Shown here: positions 24,869-38,188 of the stretch, piece after piece
Layout: each line of letters starts with the position of its first letter
Position numbering within the stretch: the stretch's first letter is position 1
The notes under the pieces: generated by a model
What the model was told of the DNA's origin: nothing
Seen by the model: only the letters and a program-made list of their open reading frames with translations
The model's database searches: none
NCBI GenBank assembly: GCA_037974665.1
Contig: CM075765.1
Coordinates: 5,585,501-5,649,500, forward strand
DNA: 64,000 nt
Direction: 5' to 3'
Source: Ehretia macrophylla
Lineage: Eukaryota > Streptophyta > Magnoliopsida > Boraginales > Ehretiaceae
Program-made: the position numbers and the translations under genes

Positions 24869-25068
24869 GAGAAAACCTCACTACTAGTCCCCATTGTTTC
24901 TTTTTGTCCCAAACTAGTCCTCATTGTTTCAACTGTCCCAAACTAGTCTTTAATGTTTCAAAAAAAGTCCCAAGTTAATCCCTTCTGTTAAAAATATAAC
25001 AGATAACCTATTAAATGACTAAAACACCCTTAAAACCTAATTAAATTACTAAAAACCCCTCCCTCACC
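24869..25068. mobile_element. Terminal piece of the Mutator-like element
   Basis: Starts GAGAAAACCTCACTACTAG, preceded at 24860-24868 by TAGTATCTA, the inverted form of the target duplication at 11879-11887. About 200 bp are kept; the rest is lost where it meets Copia sequence. The insertion therefore predates the duplication of the arm. Confidence 0.8.
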
Positions 25069-28000
25069 ATGTCATCATTAACTAGACCATGTCCAACAAG
25101 ATCCAATTCTTCTTTTCTAATACTCTATTAAGTTTCATTGTACCATAAGGTGTTAATGAAATAAGTATTTTGTTCTCTTTGAGGTACTCTTGGAAATCAG
25201 TGCCAAGGTATTCGATTCCACGATCTAATTCAAATAATTCAGATATAGACACCTACAATGTACCAGATCATCAGTAAAGGCAATGAAATAGCTAAATCTT
25301 CCTTGGCCTATTTCACTAAATAGCCCACAAACATCACTGTATATTAACTCTAAAATGTTTGTGGTCCTTTGACTTTGTCCTACAAAGGGTGACAAAATTT
25401 ACATGGTGGGAATGTTTTTGGACCATAAGGGCTTATCAATCCTTCTTTCACCAACTGAGTGATTCTTGTTTCTCTAATATGACATAATCTTGAATGCCAC
25501 AATAGTTTAGAGTCAATTGTATCTCTAGATCTCCCACATTGCTCGTTTACCTTGCCATCATACTTTATATCATGCATATAAAGCTTATTCATTAATTTAT
25601 TAGTGCCAACTCATTTATTTCTCAAATAAACAAAATGTTTATAATGCATAAAATGGAAATTAAAATTGACACCTCTAGTGGCACTTTATAAGAATAACGA
25701 TTGTTCATATTATTGCATATCCAGATGGTCAAACCAAAATGAGTGAATAAGATAAGCCTATAGAGGACATCCATTTTTCTTCAAACACTTTGAGGTACTT
25801 TGGACTTTTTCCCTCCTAATGTCTCCCTTTTCTCGTAGTGGAAATACTTTTCTTTTTACCAACTTTTTTCACCTTTTGAGATCAGCCCTTGATATATGAC
25901 CCTCATGTTTAAGAGTTGTACCAAAATCTGTTCATATGAAAATTTCATTATGAACAGGAGAAGTAATCAAGAAATGATTGAGGATCAGACTTGGTCGCAG
26001 ATTGTTATCCATGAATAAATTCAAGGACTCAAGATACTCATGTTGAGAACATATGCATTCAAATCTATTCCTTCAATTTTTCTTTACTCGAAATAGTTCT
26101 CTAGATATCTCATATTTAATTGTCCTATTATGCTTACTGTACAACTCTTGTAAGTAAGTGATGGATAATGGATACATTATCCATGTTGGCATTAAGGCTA
26201 CCGCCTAGTCTTTAGCTCATCATTTTTCTACTTTGAAAAGTGTCTAGTTCCTCCTCTATTGTACTCTTTGGCAACTCATCAGGCCATCTAGATCATATCT
26301 AACTTTCATAGAGTTAAGAACATTTTTCAAGATATGGAGCTAGTCAACGAAATTTTGTCTAGTTAAATAATAGACAAGTGGGTTTCATTTTCGACATCCA
26401 TAATCGCAAAAAAATATCAAAATTATTAGATAATTATATTATTTAACTATTTGACTTGGGCCTTTAAGTCAAATAGTACCCCCACTAAATTTTTTAAATC
26501 CCACATTTCTCTAGTGAAAAACAAAAAATCCTTTTAAATGACTATCTAGTGGAATTAGGGGCCCATTCATTCAGCTTCACCTCACATGATATATTTTGGT
26601 TGAAACTAGAATAAATAGGTGAATAACATTTATTCAATGTATCAAATAATAATCCCAATTTTTCTTGCCTCAAATTCTATCGATTCACATTATAGATTTT
26701 TGGTCTCGTGAAATTGGTTAAGTTAAACCCATTATCTTGACAAATTAGAATTAATGCAGCATTAACCTATCACACGATAGATTTTAGTAGTTAATATGAA
26801 TTCCAATTTTGTCACATTTCAAGTTCAAATAGAGCAATTAATATATTACAATAAATAAGTAATACCTATGTGTCCATAGTCGATCACTTATTCACTTAAT
26901 ATATTGATTAGTCTATGATAACAGAAGGCAAATATATAGTCTTCTCAAAATTATATCATTATTAAGTTAATATTACAGATTGGGAAGGTTTGCTGGTCTT
27001 TATTTAGGTCTCATTTTTCTCATGCTTCTAATTTTAATTTATTGCATGAATAAAATAGAAGCATCCATGCATTCATCACATATTTATCACATAAATGAAT
27101 AATAAACGCATAAAATAAAATAGGATGATCATGGACTAAGAGCACTATCAACTCGAGCCACTGTGTTGAATACCTAAATCAAATAAAGGGCACATAAAGT
27201 AAATAAACGGGCTGCTCCTTCTAGCTTCACAAAACTCCTTTCACAAATCGGGTCCACTAACTCTTGATGTCTTCATCTTAGTCTTCTATTACATTTATGT
27301 TCATAGATTCTTAATGTAGTGGGGGTACATAAAAGAATAGAGATTTTACATCTTTAAAACAGGGATAAGAGGCATGCAAGCCCCATTTTAAAACTATTAT
27401 ATAAAACTCAAAATGAGTAACTAAATTAAATAAATGGCATTCACTCATTCAATCATCCATCCATACATATAAGATGAGTCCATGATCATCCACACACGTA
27501 TCATTCAATCAACATATAATCCACGAATATAACACAATTAATTATTTTAATATAATCTCATTCTATTAGGTCACTCAATTTATAAGCCATTTAGTAAATT
27601 GAATCCATAAATATCACATATTTAATCAAATTAAATAAAATAATTAAAGTCCAATCTTAAAGGAATAAAATTTTGGTCTAACCATTATTTAGCCCAATCT
27701 GAACCTTCTAGCCCAAAACCATAATTGCCCATGTAGCCCAAAACCAAAGAAAACGAAAATAATAAAAAAACATTTTCATACCCAAACCCCTTTTGGGCAT
27801 GGATTGGATTCAGATCTAGATTTGGATCTAGACCTAGATCTGTGTCGGGTAAGGTTCTGAATCCAACCCAGGAAATAATTTTTTTTTCTTTCTTTCCAAA
27901 CCTTATGCTGCCATGGCTACTGTCGTCGACCTCAGCGGAGGTGACGGTGTTGCCGCTACCATGTCACACCAACACGTGAGGAGTCATTACTCCTTTGGTG

Positions 28001-28367
28001 GTCTGCTGTGCCACTCTTCGCGTCCTGAAAGCCGTGAGCAGTGGCGACACCAACTAGCAGCACTGTTGTCGTGAAAATGAAGGGAAAATGTTGGCCTTTT
28101 CTAAAAAATCTGAATTTTTTTTTTCAGTTTTTTATTATAACAAATTTTAAATTTTAATTTTAAAAAAGTTTTATAAAACTATGTTTATAAAAAAAAAATT
28201 CTTAGAAAACTTAGTATATGAAAGATGACTAGGACTATGATTCGATCTAATCAAATTTAAGGGCATTAAATTAAAACCTTTTTAATTTAATTTCAATTGA
28301 CACAAAATTGTTATGCTATAAATGCCTAAAATCACATAATAGGAATGAACTGGGGCTATGATACCAC
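25069..28367 (-). mobile_element. Ty1/Copia fossil: leader, gag and start of pol
   Basis: The minus strand downstream of the LTR at 28368 carries a long leader (to about 27000), gag-like debris (about 26400-25730) and a GAG pre-integrase segment (25592-25380, with LLWHSRLCHIRETRITQLV). The later pol part is absent where it meets the Mutator-like fragment. A GC-richer block at about 27900-28080 stands out in the leader. The pre-integrase part is nearly the same as 59473-59685. Broken, with many breaks. Confidence 0.8.
28351..28366 (-). other. Copia primer-binding site (variant)
   Basis: Minus strand TGGTATCATAGCCCCA starts one base after the LTR end; it resembles the tRNA-Met site with one mismatch in the core. 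Confidence 0.65.
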
Positions 28368-29853
28368 TGAAAGATTATATACATGATATTCAAAATTTAA
28401 TTTCATGTAGCAGAAATAAATCATGTATCTGTTCATGACTAATTACATAAATTAATAAATATGCATATATAATCAAATTAAATATACATTTAAGATTTTA
28501 AGATTATCTCGTGATGCGAAAATCGTTAAGTGAATCTTAAACAAGCTCCTTGAATGTGAAGCCTGCAATAGTATCCACATAGAAACCCGCACAGGTTTAA
28601 TAGTGAAACCACAACTAAAATCCTAAGAGAAAAACCCACTTTTGATTGAAAAATGATTGTGTGCTAGCATAATTTTCTTTCAGAACATTATTATGTATAG
28701 GAACCATTATTGACATAGGATCAACTGTGGGCTAGTCTAATCTGATTAGACCTGGACCTGTAGATTGATTAGAGTAGCAGTCCATTTACTACTTATCCAA
28801 TAATTAAATTGATATTCAGACTCTCTTTATAATTAATTTAATTATTTCTCTTTGCCTATTAATTTGTCGGATCTCTATCATGTGTGATCTCTAGTGTTCA
28901 TAATTAATTGATAGCAAAATAATATTAATCCAATTAATATTAATTAGAACTTTTTATTTAATTTTTGCAAGTCAAAAGTGACACCTAGTAGTATATCATG
29001 ACTACCCAATTAATAATGAAATGGAATTATTCAAACCCTTCAATATGTAATTTCCATACAATTAATTTTTTCTTTCTAAACCATCCCGATTAAGTTAGAT
29101 TCATGGATAGGGGCGTCAAATGTTCTTACTTAATCTTCTGATCAAATCTAATCAATTAATAACTCTTCAATGAATCGTAAAAAGACTTCCACTATTCCAC
29201 CTCAACTAAGAATTTTAAGGTACTTAATTAATAGATCACATAGGATCACTAATTGACAGATTCTATATCACATACACACACACATGTCTCTGTGCAGGTA
29301 TAAATCATAACCACTGAGTACATGATCCAATCCATATTTAGGACTAGATAATTTTGTACTAAAGAATTATGGTCTTCTATACACAAGACAACCATGGTGT
29401 ATCAGGTTTAAGGAATAATTACATAATCACAACATATAACAAATTATTGACTATCGATATAATTTGTTATGTGATTGGTCATATACAGCCACTTATTCTT
29501 AACAAGCACTTACACAACTACTAATAGAACATGAGACTCATTGCCCTCATTATTAGTATCTCATATTAATCAAGGTAGTAAACTATATGCCAACCTGTTC
29601 CGATGAATTAACGCTCAATTAATTTATCCTATGATTGGGGATGTATTCTAGAATATATTGTCAATTATAGATCTTGTCACTCATATTCTTAATGTCTTAA
29701 GAATAAGATTTATAAGATAATTCTAAGGACTTTTATTTAAATATAATCAACATATTAATTAATTAAATAAACTTCCCATTAATAAATAAAATAATACAAA
29801 ATGTCATGTTTTAAAATTACAACAAATTGGCTTTTAGGGCATTTACTCTAACA
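28368..29853 (-). repeat. Copia 5' LTR, 1486 bp
   Basis: On the minus strand it opens TGTTAGAGTAAATGCCC and closes TATATAATCTTTCA, directly before the primer site. TG...CA ends and the length agree with the LTR at 5337-6808. Confidence 0.75.
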
Positions 29854-30179
29854 CCTAATACGTCGACATTAGTGCAATACACATTGATTCATATGTGATA
29901 ATTATCTAACAAAGATATATTTTATTATTTCAATTTTTAATTGATCAAGCCTATGCTATGCGTACATTGTGAGACATTAAATACGGATGGTTGAGATGCA
30001 TTTGACTTAGAAGATCATAATGTACATACAATCTTGTTATGTAAGACCATAATGTACATATAATCTTGACTTTTCAGACTCCCAAATTATCAATAGATTT
30101 AGCTTTGGATTATGTGTTTAGAAATTGTAGTAAGATTTAATCCGAGTTTGATGAAAAATATTTATTGATTTTTTTTTTA
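29854..30179. other. Unassigned AT-rich stretch
   Basis: About 325 bp between the Copia LTR and the Gypsy gag-protease fossil. No gene or element end recognised. Confidence 0.4.
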
Positions 30180-32061
30180 AAATCATCAAAATTCTCACTC
30201 AAATACATACACATTATTTGCTTTCGGCTGAGTTCTGCAATACCCATGGGAGTAAAAAATTTCAACATCTGATGATAAGGTAATGGTACTGCTCTAAAAT
30301 AGTTTAGGGCCACCCAACCCGAGATTCCGTTGTAAGCAGAGTTACAATCCATCACAATAAAGTTAGCCTGCATAGTGGAACACTTATTTCCCACATTTAG
30401 GGTCAGTGGGAGATTGATTATCACTTCAACCTTATAGCTATGCCTGGTAAATCCTGCCAAAGTTCCTCTCAATAGCCTTAGCCTACTCCAATCTAGCCCC
30501 AACTACTCAAAAACTTTTTGGAAGATAACCTCTACTAAGCTTCCAGTGTCAACCATAATTTTCTTAGAGCAAATGGTTGGATATAGTAGCACTAACCATC
30601 ATAGGGATGAATCATACATAACCCTTCCGACCTACCGAGGTCTCTTCACTAGAAGCAACCTACCTGCAATGGTTTCAATGACGGGCTAATGGCCAACTCA
30701 TTGAACTCAGCTCAGGGGACTTTTCTCCCTCTCCCTTTCTACTCCATGACCTAGATTTTGAGGTTGCTGACCTACAATGTACCTTCTCAAATAGCCTCGG
30801 GAAATTAAGGCCTTGATCTCCTGCTTTAGCTCCTTACAGTCTTCAGTATTGTGCCCAAATTCATTGTGAAAATGACAATACTTGTTTCTCGATCTTCTCT
30901 TGGGTCGACCACCCATGTTGGGTGGGGGAGGAATATTGTACTGAGTCTATATCTCCATCAAGATCTATTCTCATGGAGTGTTGAGGGGTATAAAAATTGT
31001 AAACCTTGAGGCCTACCTCTGCTGCTGCTACTTACCCTTGCCATCACCCTGGGCTTTATTCCCAGGTTAACCCTTCAGCGCGGAGCACTCTCCTTTCTTC
31101 GCTGCCTCTTTCTCCTTATTATCATTTCTCTTGGCCTGGTGGATTTCTTCGACATAGATATGTCTTTGAGCTTTAACAATCACATCAATGATAATATCCA
31201 CCAAGTCTATCCCTAGTAAGGATATGAGAGATCTGGACCTAAGTTCGATCTGGTAGGCCATCAATGCCATTGAATCCTAGAGGTGAGGAATCCTGAAGGA
31301 CTCTTCATTGAACCTAGCCGTATACGACCTTGGGGCTTTCCTTTCTGCTTCCAGACTGATAATAACGATGAAGTGTACCGGATAGGGTATCGGCTACCTG
31401 CGAATCGAGCCAGGAAAACCTCATCCATCTTGGTAAATGTATCAGTCGATCCCACCAAAAGGTTTTGATACTATGTCAGCGCATTTCCCACCAGTGTGGT
31501 CGAGAATGCCTTATAATTCACACTATCGGGTATGTCATGGAGGATCATGTTGTGATCATAGTTCCTGAGGTGACTGGTAAGGTCTTCATCTCCAGTATAC
31601 ATTGCTAGGTTAGACATGCGATTGCTAGCTGGTAAAGGAGAAGCCAGAATGTCTGGGGTCAATGGATTAACCCCGAGCTGATGAATTACCCTAGTGATCA
31701 CTGCAGAAGTCTTGGTTGGTTCGGGCTCAGCGTATACTGCTCTCTTCCCCTTCATGACCTCAGGGCTATTGATAGGCCCCGAAGAACCCCGATCATCATC
31801 ATCCTGCCGAGCTCCTCGCAACGGATCCGGAATAGATCCTTTATACCCTAGGTAGGCTATCTGAACCTCAGGTTGGTGTTGTGAATGAGCTAACCGGTTT
31901 ACGGAAAGGCGATTCATCGTGCTTTGGAGTTCTTTGAACATTTGGAACAACAGTCTCACCTCGGGACTCATAGAGGTCGTCGGACCAATTGCTTCGGGTA
32001 GGGAAGTATTTGTGGTTAGGTGTATACACTGGCTTGATCCAACGCGGGCTTAGGTTAAGTT
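30180..32061 (-). mobile_element. Ty3/Gypsy fossil: gag and protease
   Basis: Minus-strand pieces in order: gag N-terminal part (31971-31471, ending near NMILHDIPDSVNYKAFSTTL), gag core (31458-31067, FLARFAGSR), a zinc-knuckle-like segment (30916-30707, YCHFHNEFGHNTEDCKEL) and retropepsin (VDTGS near 30550; ANFIVMDCNSAYNGI at 30400-30350). The knuckle type resembles the Tat lineage of plant Gypsy elements; that assignment is tentative. RT, integrase and LTRs are not seen. Broken, with several breaks. Confidence 0.82.
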
Positions 32062-32790
32062 TGTGAAAGGATCAGTTCTCAGAAACGTGTGATTCACAAC
32101 GTAATTGAGTTAAAGCGGAAGCGTTGAGCAATTTAAAATTTTCAACATTAACTTTTGTAATCATATGCATTTTCAAAGTAAAGTCCATGGTAATCAATAT
32201 GCAACATCTAATATATCAAATATACTATAAAAGAAACAAAAAATATAACGGTATACCTCCCGTTCATAGCCGAGAAAATGTAGAATCACGACGAAGATGC
32301 TACGGCGTGAACAAGCCTTCTTCACATATGCAAAGGCTCTAGATCAAAACACACAAGCATCCAACGATTATTACTACAAACTAAGTTATTATGCTAGCTA
32401 CTTAGTAGTAGATTAGAGCTTGCGTATAATTAGAAAGCAAAAAGAATAACACTTATCTATTTTCATGCTTTGGCCAAAGAAGATATAGTTCTTTCCCGTA
32501 GATGGCCGAAAGGATGATGAAACGAGATGACATGGACTAGCCTCCTTCACAAGTGTAAAGGTTCTAGATCGATACACACGAGCATCCAAAAGCAAACTTC
32601 ACCAACCAAGTAAATGTGCTAGCTTCTTGGTAGTAAAGCTAAGCTTGTATAAGTTAGAAAAACAAAAGAAAATTTTCCCCTATTAATCTCTACCATGGCC
32701 GAAATCACCATGGGAGAATGAGAAGTGTTTTTCTTGCATTTAGGTTGTGTTGGCCGGAAATTCATCATCAAAGAAAGAGAGAAAATGTCC

Positions 32791-32798
32791 TTTATATA
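32791..32798 (-). promoter_or_regulatory. TATA box of the long Copia LTR
   Basis: Minus strand TATATAAA followed by GGACATTTTCTCTC, the only strong TATA motif noticed in this LTR; a likely retroelement promoter. Confidence 0.5.
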
Positions 32799-32901
32799 GT
32801 GTCTAGAGTTGTCTTAGTGACAACTAGCAAGCATGCATTATCTCGAGATATATTCCTTTTGCCAAGTGTTTAGCATGCACGCTATCAAGACATTTTATTT
32901 T

Positions 32902-33216
32902 TGCCAAGTGTCTTTCTCTTCTTTCTATGGGGCGTCCAAGTGGCATGCAAGAACAAGACTTATCTTCTTTATTTTGCATGTGTGACTAGTGGCAAGAGAG
33001 AGAATAATCTTATCTTTATAATATATTCCATTTTGCCAAATGTCAAAGGTCAAATCTTATCTTATAAAGATAATGCCAAGTGTCCCTCTCCTTGCATGCA
33101 ATCGGCCAAGTGGCAATAAAAGAGAAAGACTTTTCTTCATCTTTTTGCATGCATGACAAGTGGCAAGAGAGAGAAGAATCTTATCTTTATAATATCTTCT
33201 TTTTGCCAAGTGTCAA
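32902..33216. repeat. Two ~144-bp tandem repeats inside the LTR
   Basis: Units at 32902-33046 and 33074-33216 both open TGCCAAGTGTC, share AGTGGCAAGAGAGAGA and CTTATCTTTATAATAT, and close with TGTCAA. They lie upstream of the TATA box on the minus strand, where an LTR enhancer would be. Confidence 0.7.
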
Positions 33217-34517
33217 TTCTCTTGGAATTCTAAGATTGTGCCATGTGTCAAGCATGCACAACTTTTAATTAATTATTACTTATCCCAATAAGAATAATTA
33301 ATTGCAAATATGGACATTTTATATTTATGCTTTAGCCCCAAAACTTTCTAAAATTACACTTTTGGCCCACTAAACTATTAATGTCCAAAATGATACCGTT
33401 AACACTTTAACGCATTTCAAACTCAATAACAAGCTCGTTAATTGCCTTATTCTTGATGCTCCTTTTCGTGTGTGACTTTCTAGATTCATAACCGTATAGC
33501 TATGAGGGACTATTAAACACTTTTAATCTATTCCGAGAATGTCTATGTCATTCTTCGGAATACCCTCACGTTCAAGAGTTACGTCCAGCAACATACGCAC
33601 ATCATGACAATTTATACGGTAATGAAGTCCAACTCTTATGAATCTATTTATAGTCGCGAATTAGCGTGCAGTCCGATCCTTCTATTAAATATGTCCCTAT
33701 CGTTGTGGGGACCATGATACGATTAAGTCCACTAAACGATTCTATGCATAAATCTATTTGGTGGAATGAGAGATGACACCTATGGAACCATTTCCATCAT
33801 TCCATTTGTTATGTGCCTCGGCCAAGGACTTCTTCATTCAACAATCGAAATAAGATCGCATAGGACATCACCTCCCGTCGGAGGTTAACGGATCCTATCT
33901 TGACAATTACCTGTCGGTCTCTATATCACAAGACTAAACTATGAGAGGTCGTTGCTCACCTTGTATAAGGTAAGTTTTGTCCAAACGCATGATTTAGCCC
34001 CTAATATATCTGACAACCGTAATTTCTCAAGTCAAAGGATTAATTTGCACAATTCGTAACAAATAATAAACTATTAATCCAAAGTCATGTAGTTTGTTAT
34101 TCTGGTCACATTCAGTGATTCGTTCAACTAACAATCACCCATATGTAAGTTAGTTGCATCCCTATGCTGTTACGGCACAAGAGTCACCATCTTTTATCAT
34201 TAACATCTCTATGTTAATCAAAGGTAACTTACATATGATAGCCCGTACTTGCTTATTCTAGTCCTGGTCAAATAATCTGCGGGCTATGAATCAGTTTGAA
34301 TGTTTATCATATCGAAGAAATATGCCAATGTATTCTAAACACTTTTAGAATATATTTCTTCTTCGAAAAACATCAAGGACACATTCATATAATAAGAATG
34401 ACGGAGAATATGAACGTCACAAACATATAGACATAAATGTCATTAGGTACAAGTTAATGCCAAAATATTCCTAAAATAGGTCATCTAACTATATAGCATT
34501 AGGGCATATCTCAAACA

Positions 34518-34537
34518 ATCTCTCACTTGTACTAATG

Positions 34538-34593
<56 letters not shown>

Positions 34594-36989
34594 TATATAT
34601 ATATATATAGTAGTAGTACAACACACAATGATATCACATATCAATCTTTACAAGGCGTGGACCTAGCTATGATAAATTCATGGCTAAGGTAAGTGGGTCA
34701 ACTACATTAGATGTGGCCGTTTTTCCACAATGACATATCACAATTTTGTTATAGGCTACAGATACAATATATGAAATGGAAACATCTTTCCAAATGTTTG
34801 GACATACTGTGAGACCCTGGTTCCTTTAGCTTGAACAATAGCTTCATTATAGTCGTAACGTAAAAAGCATCACAACTAAATGATAAGAACCACTAGGAAC
34901 TTGTATGATTTACTTTAATCCAAACAGCTTGTTTTGTAACATCAAATATCACAAAAGATATAATATACGTACTGGGACATACAGTTCATTTAGAACCTTT
35001 CTAACTAATTGTGTTCCCATTAATCATGAACATGAACCCCGAAATAGACATTCTATTATTAGTTTTTGATCAAAATATAAACTAATAAATCCATCACCAC
35101 GGATTCTACCTTCTCCATAGAATATATTTTAAGTGCTTTAGAAGTACTTTAAATATATGCAAGTATTATCCAACATTCTCAATTTGGATGTGATTGACAT
35201 TCATTCGTAACACTTTACAGTTTGTGTAATGTCAATCGTTGTACTTAGTATAGCAACTTATAAAGTCATCTATTACTGAAGCATATGATGATTTCATCCC
35301 AAGTTTGCTACACCACAAGAGTTTCTCGAAAATCATTCGCCGGAGATGGATTTATTGTCACAAGGACAATAATTCATTTCTTTGATTTGTTTTCGAAAAA
35401 CAATCTTGAACACCTTCAAGATCACTCTAGGTACAATCTTTAGAATATGCTTAAGTAATCTCTTCGTACTATCACCATAGCTACGAATTTCCGAGATACT
35501 AATGACATCTTCCAAGTATGGAGAACATTTAATATGACTAGACTATAACTGACATCACATCACTTATATCATCAACTATGATAGACAAGTCATCAACATA
35601 CAGATTGAGAATAATAATTGCGTTCCCACTATCTCTGATGCAAACACAAGGTTCATCCAAGTAATCATTATCTCAAAGGCACAAACCACTTTTGTGCATC
35701 CAATAGAAGATATCCCCATATTATTTAGAGGATGAGATACACTACTAGATTTACAGAGATCTTGTGTGATGACATTTTAGACCGAATTGAATAGATTCAA
35801 TATTTAGATTTAGGTGATTTTGTGGCTTAGAGGACACTTCCACAATTTCTATTTAGTTAGATTGCATCAATCTTCTTGAACAATACATTTTCTTCAAAAA
35901 TGATCACAATCCAACAGATCAATACAACGTGATCACACAATAGAAATTATATCCTATAAAATAAGGATATAGCATGACATTTCCTTTCAACCCCATATTC
36001 CCACTTGTCCTTTAAAAACTTTTCAATAAAAGTAGAACAATCCAAGTATTACATCCTTTAATATTTGGTTGCTATCCAGCTCTGATCACATATAAAGTTA
36101 TAACAATAATAAGAATCAAACTATGCAATAAAATTGAAATAAGGAAAGTACAACAAACAAGTAAATAGTATGATTAGTCCAACTAATCCACTTTTGCACA
36201 AAACATAATTTCTTCACTAAGAAATTCTTGTTTAGTTGTGGTGCATTGGGTGTTGTTAATTACGATACTATACCGAAAAATTAAGATGTTTATCCAAATA
36301 GTACTCAAGTATTTTAGAATCATAATCACATCATAATGCAATAATAACTTTTCTTATATGGTTTCCCTACTTTAGTCTAATGCTCTTCGAATCATTCAAA
36401 AACTTTAGGCACATTCTTCAACAAGAACACATAACCTTACTATGACAATCATTAGTGAGGTTACATAAAGGAGAAAACACAGTTGAACCTTATTCACAAA
36501 AAGGCTCGTACATCACCATGTACTAATCCAAATAATTTAATATCTTTATCCGTTTATCAAACAAAGGGTGACTCGGTTACCTTCCCAAAATAAGATGTAT
36601 AAGTCGATCCGAAAACCAACTTACTCAATATCTTAATATTGGAACTAACTAAGTCATAAAGAAAATACAACTGACTTGGATTACTAGCTTTATCTCAAAA
36701 TATATTCGGTATGTGGTTAATCAGTTAACAATATTTTTGTTTTTAGCGAACGCAACAACAATTGTCCTATATGCTTACACTAAAACCATTCCATGCTTCC
36801 AAAGCGCACTTTGATTAAGATTCTTTCAAATGCACATACACTTATGTCACAAAAGAATCAAAACCATAAAGTAATAACAATCATTAACAAAGGAGATTTA
36901 CCATTCATAGCCTTGACATTCAAGCTATAAAGATATATTGAATAAATCCTCATTTTAATGTCCGATTTATCAATTATGTAAACACTTTG
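34518..36989 (-). mobile_element. Ty1/Copia fossil: degraded pol 3' part
   Basis: Internal region belonging to the LTR at 32062-34517. On the minus strand near 35640-35570 the sequence reads LYVDDLSIIVDDI, the RT active-site region of Copia. No long open stretch remains, so decay is heavy. It meets the pararetrovirus cluster at about 36990. Confidence 0.65.
34542..34610. repeat. (TA)n microsatellite
   Basis: About 69 bp of TA dinucleotides with one GA interruption, just inside the Copia element next to its 3' LTR. Confidence 0.95.
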
Positions 36990-38188
36990 AAATGATATGG
37001 CGACACGACCTGGTTCTAGAGGATGTCTGACACAGTGTGGACAGGATTGAAGATGTCCAGCAAGTTGGCATTTTTCACATGGTTCAGCTGGTTGGGATTC
37101 TGTTGGAAATGATATGGCGACACGACCTGGTTCTAAAGGATGTCTAGAGATTCTTGGTGAATCATGGATGATTGGTCGGTTATGGCTTCTTTCATAATCA
37201 TTTTTCTATCAAGGAGGGAATGTGAGTTCATGTTTGGTGTAGATCTTTGGTTGGGTAACATTACTATCACCTAACACGTGGGTTCGAGGCTTACAGTTGT
37301 GGTCCATGGAAAAGAGATGGATTTGGACTTTATAGGTCATGAAATGATAGAGTGAGATGGGTTTGGAATCGAGGCTTACAGTTGTGGTCCATGGTACAAT
37401 AGTTTCATTTGGATTTATATTAGCTCCATAAAGCTGGATAAGGACCTGTATGGTTTGAGAGAGAGTAGGATGGGAAAGATCAAGGGTGAAGTTTGGTTCA
37501 ACTTGGATAAGAACATGGCCATTGTGAAGACCGGCTTCGACGGCACAGATGAGTGCATCATCAAACTTACGCCACCTGGTATCTAGTAAAGAGACTAGAC
37601 ATGAAACATTTTTTCCGGCAAGGAAACTAGGCTGTAAGGCTAGACGAATGGCTCAAAGGTGTAAACCTTTGTAACCTTTATGTCTATATCTACGGAGATC
37701 AGGTTCAGAAAGTATGGGGAGATAGGTTTCTGAGCGGGAAGAGGATACGGATTGTACAAAGACTGTAGAGGATTTGTACACGGCTGTAAGGGCTGCTGGC
37801 TTGATAGGTAATAGAGATTTGAACTTTTGTGTAAGTTGGGAAGTTTGCTAATATGAGTATGGGTTTAACGGAGAGAGTTTGAAAAGTTCTCTTGGTTTAG
37901 TAGATGGAGGTGTTTGGGTTATGTCTACCTCATAATGAGATGCAGAAGGATCAAAGGAAGTGACTTCAGAGTTGTTAGCAACTACTTCTCGTTCTGGCAG
38001 GGAAAAGTCAACCATGGTGGATACACTGGTCACAACTGGACTTACTGCAGGACTTACTGCACCTTTCATTCACTCTTTAACGGCTATTACCCTGTTGCCA
38101 AAGACTCTAGTGTTCAACACACAAGTATAGTTTAAGACCTTCAATACCCGAATAGGGAAGTGCTACAGTTAACTAGGCTCTAATACCA
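36990..38188 (-). mobile_element. Endogenous pararetrovirus fragment R1 (movement protein part)
   Basis: Opens with the primer site at 38188-38176 and holds the movement-protein region (38069 to about 37000). It abuts Copia sequence at its far end. R2 lies head to tail upstream. Broken, with several breaks. Confidence 0.82.
38176..38188 (-). other. Primer-binding site opening R1
   Basis: Minus strand TGGTATTAGAGCC, one base different from the other units. Confidence 0.75.

Larger units (their letters stand above)
23153..25068. repeat. Right inverted arm (~1.92 kb)
   Basis: Reverse-complementary partner of 11679-13612. It overlaps the outer part of L3, includes the same rearranged debris and unassigned segment, and ends inside a copy of the Mutator-like TIR. 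Confidence 0.8.
32062..34517 (-). repeat. Long Copia 3' LTR (~2.46 kb)
   Basis: On the minus strand it opens TGTTTGAGATATGCCCTAA after a purine tract (AAGTGAGAGAT) and appears to end CTGATCCTTTCACA at 32062. The start is firm. The end is inferred from the TG...CA rule and abutment to Gypsy sequence. It contains a TATA box and internal tandem repeats. Confidence 0.6.

Noticed and set aside
32820-33260. Possible CRISPR-like regular repeats
   Set aside because: Only two long diverged units in a plant LTR; no short evenly spaced direct repeats.
32124-33268. Four short open frames
   Set aside because: All lie within the long Copia LTR and its tandem repeats; no domain and not conserved between repeat units.
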